From Microscillaceae bacterium (GTDB lineage: Bacteria; Bacteroidota; Bacteroidia; Cytophagales; Microscillaceae): a stretch of 13,424 bases of DNA. Made by a program: the position numbers and the translations under genes. Location: contig DMHB01000042.1 of NCBI GenBank assembly GCA_003449595.1, positions 1-13,424 on the forward strand, written 5' to 3'. The notes under the pieces are model-generated. The model had not been told where the DNA came from and did not search any database. It saw nothing but the letters and a program-made list of their open reading frames with translations. Below are positions 1-5,531 of this stretch, one piece after another; within the stretch, counting starts at the first letter, position 1; each line of letters starts with the position of its first letter.

Positions 1-135
1 TCAGAAAGTTCATCCGAATTATCTTATAAGTTCGCTCAACCAAGATTTTACTGTCTTTGTAAGTATTGGTCTGCCAAAGAGGAAGCTTTCAAACACGTGC
101 TGGTTTTGCCACACGAGTTAGAAATATTAAAATAA
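1..135 (+). CDS. 3' end of a small protein of unknown function, paralogue of the next gene (partial)
   Basis: Frame 1 is open from the window edge to a TAA at 133-135 and gives 44 residues; the start lies outside the window. Its tail FYCLCKYWSAKEEAFKH...LPHEL is nearly identical to the C-terminus of the protein encoded at 183-632 (FYCLCKYWSNKEEAFKH...LPSEL), and the DNA of the two tails is also clearly alike, so this is a real gene and a tandem duplicate. The part before the tail has diverged. The conserved CxC pair and aromatic residues suggest a functional C-terminal motif, but I do not recognise the family. Codon use is A/T-rich like the following three genes. Confidence 0.75.
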   Translation, partial: SESSSELSYKFAQPRFYCLCKYWSAKEEAFKHVLVLPHELEILK

Positions 136-182
136 GTTAGATAACCCAAAGTGCCATTGTTTCATTGAAAAACATAGAAAAT

Positions 183-632
183 ATGCGTAAAGAAAATAGC
201 AACACAGGGCTACAAAAAATAATAAACGAAATGCCCTTAGAAAACCAAAAAGAACTGATAGCTGGCGCGTCAGTCAAAAACAAAGGCGGTGGGCCTGAAA
301 TGGTACTCGTTGGCTTTACAACAAATCCTGAAAGGTTTAAATCAAAAGAAGTATATGAAAATTGGGAAGATATTAAAAGTGATGAAATACTACTTGGAGA
401 ATTATCTGTTACTCATCTTCGCTCTTTAGCTATGAAAGTAATAGTAAATGACGAGGGAAGGTATGGTTACAAAAAGACTTTTACAGCGCCAGAAACTTAT
501 CAACATACTTCATTTGATGACTGGACAGGTTTTGGTAATAACCCATTTTACTGTCTTTGCAAATACTGGTCTAACAAAGAGGAGGCATTTAAACATGCAC
601 TTTTCTTGCCCAGTGAATTGCTATTTCTATAG
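183..632 (+). CDS. small protein of unknown function with FYCLCKYW C-terminal motif, tandem paralogue
   Basis: A 149-residue protein if started at ATG 183; a TTG at 165 would add six residues but is less likely. The N-terminus (residues about 1-35) is a short amphipathic stretch ending in LENQKELIAGAS, followed by KNKGGG. This loosely resembles the leader of Bacteroidetes peptides cleaved after a Gly-Gly/Gly-Ala site. The middle is charged and the last 28 residues carry FYCLCKYW, KEEAFKH and LPSEL, shared with the truncated gene at 1-135. There is no transmembrane segment. The stop is 20 bases before the helicase ATG, so co-transcription is likely. Function is unknown; a precursor-peptide or secreted-effector role would be speculation. 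Confidence 0.7.
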   Translation: MRKENSNTGLQKIINEMPLENQKELIAGASVKNKGGGPEMVLVGFTTNPERFKSKEVYENWEDIKSDEILLGELSVTHLRSLAMKVIVNDEGRYGYKKTFTAPETYQHTSFDDWTGFGNNPFYCLCKYWSNKEEAFKHALFLPSELLFL

Positions 633-652
633 AAACCAATAAAAAGCCTTGT

Positions 653-2392
653 ATGCAATACAGTAGTGCTGCCCACCATCAGTTTTTAGAAGACGAACTA
701 CGCGCCCAAACAGAAGCCTTTATGGTTAAGCTAGAGTCAAAAGCGCTGTATTTACTTCAAAACCGAGAAGAATTGTTTGTGGCTCAATTTGTAGGTTTCC
801 AAGAGGGAGAATTAGTACTATTGTTTCCCAACAGCAGAAGTTTGCCCCGCCAAGGCGAATACTTGTATTGTTTTACAGTTCCGAAGCCTTTGAGAGACTA
901 TCGGAACTGGGGCAATATGACTTATGGAGATTTGATAAAAGCCAAAACCAACTATTCGGAACTAGTGTGTATTTGGCAGGCTGCTGCTCAGGATAAGAAT
1001 TATAGCATAGTAGGCTTCAGAGGAGTAGAATTAGCGTTTGCCCAATATTTACAAGAGGCTGTAGGCATAATTCTACTGTTAGGCCCCAACAAACCACCCT
1101 TCGAATACATCGTAAACCTGCAAAAACAATTTGACCCTCCGCATTTGTATGAAAACAACATTTTATTAAACCAAGACTTTTCTCGCCATTCGATACCAAG
1201 TGAAACATTTGCCCAAAAAAGGGGCGCAGCAGAATTTGTAGTTAATCAATTAAGCCTACAAAATAACATCATCATTCAAGGCCCGCCTGGAACAGGTAAA
1301 ACACAATTAATCGCTGACATTTGTGCGCAACTTATAGCACAAAACAAATCAGTGTTGGTAACTGCACTTACAAATCGAGCATTACTAGAAATAGCTCTTA
1401 AACCTGCCTTAAATCCTTTGCTTGAAAGCATGAAAGTATTTAAGACCAAAATCACCACCGATGAAGCTAAAACTATTCCTCAATTACAAACTATCAATAC
1501 CATTCAGCCAATGCCAGGCTCATTAATTTTGGCTACATTTTACATCGTAAGTGGTCTGGTTTCCCAAGCATCAGCTTCAAATGCAATATTTGATTATTTG
1601 ATTATTGACGAAGCCAGCCAGGCTCTTATGGCCTTTCTTGGTCTATCTTTCTATATAGGTCATAAAAATATCTGGGTAGGCGACACGAAACAATTATCAC
1701 CCATTGTAATGACCAATGAAGACAGAATAAAACAAAAGGGGTTTGAAGGCTTAATTTTTGGGTTAGAAACCTTCGCAGAAAACACGAGCATACCAGTTTA
1801 TCAACTCACTGATACCTATAGATTAACCCAAAGGGCAGCAACATATACCAGTCTGTTTTATAAGCATCCTATCGTTGCTGTGGCCAGTTCCAAGCCCATT
1901 CGGTTGGTGTTAAATGATTTAGAAGAAGAAATTGGTAAGTTTTTCAATCCCAAAGGAGGACCAACCCTCATCAAGACGGAGATGGAAATGGGTAATTTGA
2001 AACCAGCCAGAGCCATTCAAATCACCTCAAACATTGTAGAAGCTCTCATTTTTTCTCTTGAAAAAATGCACATAACAGTCTTGTCATTTTTTGTAGAAAC
2101 TACCAAAGCTCTACAAAAAGCCATCTTCCAAAAAGTGGGTTATCATAAAAATCTACTAATAGAAACTGTATCAAAAGTACAGGGGTTGACCACTGATATA
2201 ACCATTTATGTAATTCCAAATTCAGGTTATCACAGGTCTTTAGAGAAAAAATTATTCAACGTTGCAACCAGCCGTTCAAAACGACATACACTTATGATTG
2301 CAGACAAGGATATACTGCAGTATTTCTTGTTAGATGAAGAGGTCAAAGCATATCTTACCAAGCTTGAAAATGAGTTTTCGTTTTTAGTCTAA
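653..2392 (+). CDS. Superfamily 1 (Upf1/DNA2/NAM7-like) AAA helicase
   Basis: A 579-residue protein with ordered SF1 helicase motifs: Walker A GPPGTGKT at 210-217, motif Ia around TALTNRAL, Walker B LIIDEAS at 316-322, motif III GDTKQLSP at 343-350, motif IV DTYRL at 387-391, motif V VQGLTTD at 509-515, and motif VI LFNVATSRSK at 534-543. The family uses ATP to move along and unwind nucleic acid. Residues 1-190 are family-specific, with no recognised domain, and may hold a partner- or substrate-binding region. Motif V lacks the usual glutamate (QGxExD in most relatives), which is a little unusual, but all ATPase residues are present, so it should be active. It is an operon partner of the small gene upstream (20-base gap) and the basic protein downstream (6-base gap). 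The biological role (repair, defence, RNA metabolism) cannot be told from sequence. Confidence 0.9.
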   Translation: MQYSSAAHHQFLEDELRAQTEAFMVKLESKALYLLQNREELFVAQFVGFQEGELVLLFPNSRSLPRQGEYLYCFTVPKPLRDYRNWGNMTYGDLIKAKTNYSELVCIWQAAAQDKNYSIVGFRGVELAFAQYLQEAVGIILLLGPNKPPFEYIVNLQKQFDPPHLYENNILLNQDFSRHSIPSETFAQKRGAAEFVVNQLSLQNNIIIQGPPGTGKTQLIADICAQLIAQNKSVLVTALTNRALLEIALKPALNPLLESMKVFKTKITTDEAKTIPQLQTINTIQPMPGSLILATFYIVSGLVSQASASNAIFDYLIIDEASQALMAFLGLSFYIGHKNIWVGDTKQLSPIVMTNEDRIKQKGFEGLIFGLETFAENTSIPVYQLTDTYRLTQRAATYTSLFYKHPIVAVASSKPIRLVLNDLEEEIGKFFNPKGGPTLIKTEMEMGNLKPARAIQITSNIVEALIFSLEKMHITVLSFFVETTKALQKAIFQKVGYHKNLLIETVSKVQGLTTDITIYVIPNSGYHRSLEKKLFNVATSRSKRHTLMIADKDILQYFLLDEEVKAYLTKLENEFSFLV

Positions 2393-2398
2393 TGTTAT

Positions 2399-2842
2399 AT
2401 GCAACACACATTACATACCACCCATTTGGAATACGACAAAAGCAGTTTTATCGTCGATTTAATAGCGTTTGAAGAAGACAAGTTATATGTACAAATCAGT
2501 CAGCAAATATTCGGTACTAATCAACAACAAAGGTTGAAAATAAATCCCACAGTGCTTACCGACTTAATTGCTGTGCTCCAGCAGTATCAACAACAAATAG
2601 CGGCGTCAACCCAAACCCCACAAGAAACTTCTCCTCATCATTTCAGTGATAAAGACCAAGCAACCATTTTGAAGCGCTATATGAAAGGGATTCCTACCGA
2701 AGAAATTGCATTGCATTTCAATTGCGAAACAGCACAAATAGAGCAAATACTTCATAACAAAGGCATTCCATTGACCACCAATACATTTCACCCTCCCCAA
2801 CCGAAACCTTACAAGTATTTTCGGAGAAGAAAAAAACGCTAA
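2399..2842 (+). CDS. Basic-tailed protein with helix-turn-helix-like segment, function unknown
   Basis: A 147-residue protein that begins six bases after the helicase stop, so almost certainly translated from the same transcript. Residues 1-65 look like a compact alpha/beta domain ending in a Gln-rich helix (VLQQYQQQIAAS). Residues 82-123 (FSDKDQATILKRYMKGIPTEEIALHFNC and on to HNKGI) have the spacing of a helix-turn-helix, where IPTEEIALHFNC would form the turn and recognition helix. The last ten residues (KYFRRRKKR region) are strongly basic, which fits nucleic-acid binding. I infer a DNA- or RNA-binding partner or regulator of the helicase; no named family is recognised. Codon use is A/T-rich, as in the helicase. 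Confidence 0.7.
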   Translation: MQHTLHTTHLEYDKSSFIVDLIAFEEDKLYVQISQQIFGTNQQQRLKINPTVLTDLIAVLQQYQQQIAASTQTPQETSPHHFSDKDQATILKRYMKGIPTEEIALHFNCETAQIEQILHNKGIPLTTNTFHPPQPKPYKYFRRRKKR

Positions 2843-3019
2843 CCTCTCCCCCTAAAAATCCAACCCTGATATAATTATTTAACTCCCCTTGTTCCGGTCG
2901 GTCATAGCACACGCATTGCTATCATTTGCGTCGTTAGATGGTTTTGGTTGTTTGTGTCTCACAAACAAGTTTCAATGTATATATTTACCAAGTATTTTCA
3001 CCATTTACAATATATGCTT
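2843..3019. other. Intergenic spacer at a composition boundary
   Basis: These 177 bases lie between the A/T-rich helicase block and the G/C-richer genes to the right. They hold a perfect 9-bp hairpin at 2948-2968 and a shorter inverted repeat ATAGCA/TGCTAT near 2904-2922. No convincing coding region is seen; an in-frame extension of the next gene back to an ATG at 2948 would run through the hairpin and is not favoured. Confidence 0.6.
2948..2968. terminator. Perfect 9-bp hairpin, possible terminator of the helicase operon
   Basis: TTGTTTGTG (2948-2956), loop TCT, CACAAACAA (2960-2968): a perfect 9-bp stem with a three-base loop. It is followed only by GTTTC rather than a clear T run, so intrinsic termination is uncertain; it could also be a processed 3' or 5' RNA element. 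It is about 105 bases after the last gene of the left operon. Confidence 0.4.
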
Positions 3020-3424
3020 ATGCAAACCCTCTACGAAGACCCCTACCTTACCATTCTCCACGACGAAGCCCGCCAGGTGATTTATACCAAGACCACGCCC
3101 CAAGGCGCAGAGCTAACGCACGAGCAAATCCGTGCACTGATTTTGACGCTGGCAGGCCATATCAAAGCGCAACGCCCTCGGTTCATGATGGCCAACGACC
3201 AAGAACGGGGTTTTGTGTATGATGTGCCGCTTCAAAAGTGGGTAGCCGATACCTTGGCCGAAGCCGCTGTGTCCGTAGGGGCGCAAAAATACGCCGTTTT
3301 GTTGCCTACCGAGTTGATCAAAGCACTCTCTACCGAACAAGTAGCCGAGGAAGTAGTGGGCGCACCCTTTGAAATCGCCTATTTCGACAACGAACAAGCG
3401 GCTTGGGATTGGTTTGAGGCATAA
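3020..3424 (+). CDS. STAS/SEC14-like small protein
   Basis: A 134-residue protein when started at ATG 3020 (MQTLYEDPYLTI); an ATG at 3014 would add two residues, and one at 2948 would add 24 residues of non-conserved sequence lying over a hairpin. Start and layout match small Bacteroidetes proteins that open with M-x-TLYED-x-YLTI and fold like the SpoIIAA/STAS or CRAL-TRIO (SEC14) group: alternating strands and helices, a PRFMMAND strand-turn in the middle, KYAVLLP as a core strand, and a closing FEIAYFDNEQAAWDWF. Such proteins are often stand-alone and their ligand is not known. It is cytosolic with no signal peptide. It is the first gene to the right of the A/T-rich block and uses G/C-rich codons. 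The stop codon touches the terminator of the opposite-strand tRNA. Confidence 0.7.
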   Translation: MQTLYEDPYLTILHDEARQVIYTKTTPQGAELTHEQIRALILTLAGHIKAQRPRFMMANDQERGFVYDVPLQKWVADTLAEAAVSVGAQKYAVLLPTELIKALSTEQVAEEVVGAPFEIAYFDNEQAAWDWFEA

Positions 3425-3463
3425 AAAAACACTACACAAAGTGTTGGATTACCCTGTGTAGTG
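3423..3463 (-). terminator. Intrinsic terminator of tRNA-Pro
   Basis: Read on the minus strand, arms CACTACACA (3463-3455) and TGTGTAGTG (3438-3430) form a perfect 9-bp stem, followed at once by seven T residues (A run 3429-3423 on the plus strand). It begins ten bases after the tRNA 3' end. On the plus strand no T run follows, so it should work only for the tRNA. Confidence 0.8.
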
Positions 3464-3472
3464 AAAACTATG

Positions 3473-3546
3473 TCGGAATGGCGGGATTTGAACCCACGAC
3501 CCCTTGCACCCCATGCAAGTACGCTACCGAGCTGCGCTACATTCCG
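3473..3546 (-). tRNA. tRNA-Pro, anticodon GGG
   Basis: The reverse complement folds as a 74-base tRNA: acceptor CGGAATG pairs with CATTCCG, discriminator A; D arm GCGC...GCGT region; anticodon stem CTTGC/GCAAG with loop ATGGGGT, giving anticodon GGG; T arm with GTTCAAATC. Anticodon GGG reads the proline codon CCC, and CCC is frequent in the nearby G/C-rich genes. CCA is not encoded. It has its own -7-type promoter box upstream and a terminator downstream, so it is a single-gene transcript. Confidence 0.95.
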
Positions 3547-3588
3547 AACCAATCGAAGCTTTTGCCGCAAGGTTGCGAAAAAGCGATA

Positions 3589-3596
3589 CAAAAGTA
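3589..3596 (-). promoter_or_regulatory. Bacteroidetes -7 box for tRNA-Pro
   Basis: Minus-strand TACTTTTG matches TAnnTTTG exactly and is followed by TATCGC; it lies about 42 bases upstream of the mature tRNA 5' end. No well-spaced -33 TTTG is seen (a TTTG 14 bases upstream is too close). Confidence 0.6.
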
Positions 3597-3617
3597 GGGT
3601 TTTTCTTTCTCAAAAGC

Positions 3618-3625
3618 TAAGTTTG
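3618..3625 (+). promoter_or_regulatory. Bacteroidetes -7 box for the argE-like gene
   Basis: TAAGTTTG matches TAnnTTTG and ends 15 bases before the ATG at 3641, which would give a very short leader. A clear -33 TTTG is not visible. It is back to back with the tRNA box, 21 bases apart. Confidence 0.45.
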
Positions 3626-3640
3626 TGTTAAAAATTTTCT

Positions 3641-4696
3641 ATGGTTGACGCACTCCTTGCCTTGCTCCGGTCGCTTATCCGCACCCCTTCGTTCAGCCGC
3701 GAAGAAGGGCAAACGGCTCAAATTTTGGCCGATTTTGTGCAAGCGCAAGGCTATACGCCCCACCGCCTCCACCACAACGTCTGGATCACCTCCCGGCACT
3801 TCGCCCCCGAGCGCCCTACTCTGCTGCTCAACTCGCACCACGACACCGTAAAGCCCGTAGCCTCGTGGCAACGCGACCCTTTCGCAGCCGACATAGTGGA
3901 CGACAAACTCTATGGCTTGGGCAGCAACGACGCTGGCGCTTCGTTGGTAGGCTTGTTAGGGGCTTTTTTGGCTACTGAACAGGCTGCCGCGCCCCTGCCC
4001 TTCAACTTGGTGTGGTTGGCCAGTGCCGAAGAAGAAATTTCGGGCAAAAATGGCATCGAGGCCGTCTTGCCCCAATTGGGCAACATTGCCGCGGCCATCG
4101 TGGGCGAGCCTACCCAGATGCAAATGGCCATAGCCGAAAAAGGGCTAATGGTGCTCGACGGCGAGGTGCTGGGCAAAGCCGGACACGCCGCCCGCTATGA
4201 AGGCGACAACGCCATCGCGAAAGCGCTACCCGATGTGCAATGGCTCAGCGAGTACCGTTTTCCGCAGGCTTCTCCCCTGCTGGGCGAAGTCAAAATGAGT
4301 GTTACCCAAATCCAAGCAGGCAGCCAGCACAACGTAGTGCCCGACAGGTGCACGTTTGTGGTCGATGTGCGCAGCAACGAGTGCTATACCAATGCCGAAC
4401 TGCTGGCCATTATCCGCCAACACCTGCAAGCCGCCCAAGTTACCCCGCGCTCGCTCAGGCTAAATGCCTCGCATATTCCGCTGGCGCATCCTTTGGTGCA
4501 ACGCGGACTATCGCTGGGTTTGCCTTACTATGGCTCGCCTACCCTATCCGACCAAGCCCTGATGCCCTTTCATAGCTTGAAAATTGGCATTGGCGACTCG
4601 GCACGCTCGCACACCGCCGACGAATATGTACACTTGTCCGAGTTTCAGAGGGGCATTGCGCTCTACCAAAACTTGCTGCAAGGCTGGTGTTTTTAA
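3641..4696 (+). CDS. argE: M20 metallo-amidohydrolase, ArgE/DapE type (probable N-acyl-ornithine or -citrulline deacylase)
   Basis: A 351-residue cytosolic zinc amidohydrolase that removes an acyl group from an amino acid. The full M20 metal and catalytic set is visible: H66 and D68 in NSHHDT, D97 in GSNDAG, E131/E132 in AEEEIS, E156 in GEPT, and H324 in ARSHTADE. A lid/dimerisation domain (about 170-280) includes GKAGHAARYEGDNA and AGSQHNVVPDRC. It closely resembles the M20 proteins found in arginine operons of other Bacteroidetes, where the substrate is an N-acetyl or N-succinyl derivative of ornithine or citrulline, so arginine synthesis is the likely pathway. Here it stands alone, not beside argB/C/D, so substrate and symbol are inferred. 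Length is normal. It ends 11 bases before the convergent hydrolase stop. Confidence 0.85.
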   Translation: MVDALLALLRSLIRTPSFSREEGQTAQILADFVQAQGYTPHRLHHNVWITSRHFAPERPTLLLNSHHDTVKPVASWQRDPFAADIVDDKLYGLGSNDAGASLVGLLGAFLATEQAAAPLPFNLVWLASAEEEISGKNGIEAVLPQLGNIAAAIVGEPTQMQMAIAEKGLMVLDGEVLGKAGHAARYEGDNAIAKALPDVQWLSEYRFPQASPLLGEVKMSVTQIQAGSQHNVVPDRCTFVVDVRSNECYTNAELLAIIRQHLQAAQVTPRSLRLNASHIPLAHPLVQRGLSLGLPYYGSPTLSDQALMPFHSLKIGIGDSARSHTADEYVHLSEFQRGIALYQNLLQGWCF

Positions 4697-4707
4697 ACAA
4701 AGCTATT

Positions 4708-5517
4708 TTAGGGTAGTACTTGCTGCAATTCTTCGCGGTAGGTCGCAAACTCATACAAATTGTTGTGCCCCCCGCCTATGATGGTAAAAAAGCGGTCTTC
4801 GCGCTTGAGCAAATATTTCAGCTTGACCGCACAACTCAATGGCACAATGAAGTCTTTGTTGCCGTGAAAAATATACACCGGACAAGTGATTTGGGACATT
4901 AGGGCGGCGTTATCAAACCGAAAACGAAATCCAAATACCTTGGGCAGGAAGGGGTAGTAGGTATAAAACAAATCAGGAATACTGCTAAAGGGGGTTTCTA
5001 ACACCAACTTGCCCACGAGATGATGGGCTGCCAAATAAGTGGCCGCACCCGACCCCATCGAGCGACCAAATACCGTAATTTGTGAAGCCTCGTAGTAAAG
5101 CAGCAAAAACTGATACAAGAAAACCACATCGCTGTAAAAATGCGCTTCGCTTTGCTTCCCTTGGCTCTTGCCATAGCCTCGGAAGTCCCAAATCAGCAAA
5201 TCGTAGCCCATCGGCACAAACACCTCGGCCATATAGCCCCAGCGCTCCAAACTACCGGCGTTGCCGTGGCAATACAAAATAACCCCTTTCGGGGAAAGAT
5301 TGTCGTCGCTTTTGCGAAACCAAAGGGCGCTGATTTTGCCCTCGTGGGGCGTATCGAACAAAAACTCTTCAAAAGGATGCCTAAATGCAAACCGATGGTT
5401 GGCGGGCAGTTTTTCGGGCATAAAAATAAAAAGATGCTGCCAAGGTTGGGTAAGCAAATTACCCAAGCCCCAAAGCATCAGCACCATAACCACCCCATAT
5501 ACGCTTATCCAATCCAT
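4708..5517 (-). CDS. Membrane-anchored alpha/beta hydrolase (ABHD13/BEM46-like)
   Basis: A 269-residue serine hydrolase. Residues 5-22 form one hydrophobic N-terminal helix, likely a membrane anchor, followed by an alpha/beta-hydrolase fold. Visible landmarks are the oxyanion strand YCHGNAGSL near 82-90, the nucleophile S153 in GRSMGSG, acid D222 in GNKDFIVP, and H251 in GGGHNNL, so a complete Ser-Asp-His triad. Relatives are BEM46/ABHD13/YfhR-type esterases or thioesterases of unknown natural substrate. The start lies 14 bases after the lon stop, so it is probably the second gene of a lon operon; a link to protein quality control is only a guess. It converges on the argE-like gene with an 11-base gap and no clear terminator between them. 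Confidence 0.85.
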   Translation of the reverse strand: MDWISVYGVVMVLMLWGLGNLLTQPWQHLFIFMPEKLPANHRFAFRHPFEEFLFDTPHEGKISALWFRKSDDNLSPKGVILYCHGNAGSLERWGYMAEVFVPMGYDLLIWDFRGYGKSQGKQSEAHFYSDVVFLYQFLLLYYEASQITVFGRSMGSGAATYLAAHHLVGKLVLETPFSSIPDLFYTYYPFLPKVFGFRFRFDNAALMSQITCPVYIFHGNKDFIVPLSCAVKLKYLLKREDRFFTIIGGGHNNLYEFATYREELQQVLP

Positions 5518-5531
5518 AAACCAACCAATGC

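Noticed and set aside
2877..2939. Integron attC-like boxes: ATTTAAC (RYYYAAC) and GTTAGAT (GTTRRRY) 63 bases apart at the composition border
   Set aside because: The outer boxes fit with one mismatch, but the inner L''/L' pairing needed for an attC fold is absent and the boxes are too degenerate to trust. The left genes form an operon with no attC between them.
3473..3546. tRNA-Pro as an integration site for the A/T-rich block
   Set aside because: The orientation would fit, but a native-looking gene (3020-3424) lies between, and no copy of the tRNA 3' end or integrase gene is seen.
4697..4707. Bidirectional terminator between the convergent argE-like and hydrolase genes
   Set aside because: Only 11 bases separate the stops and no inverted repeat is visible there.
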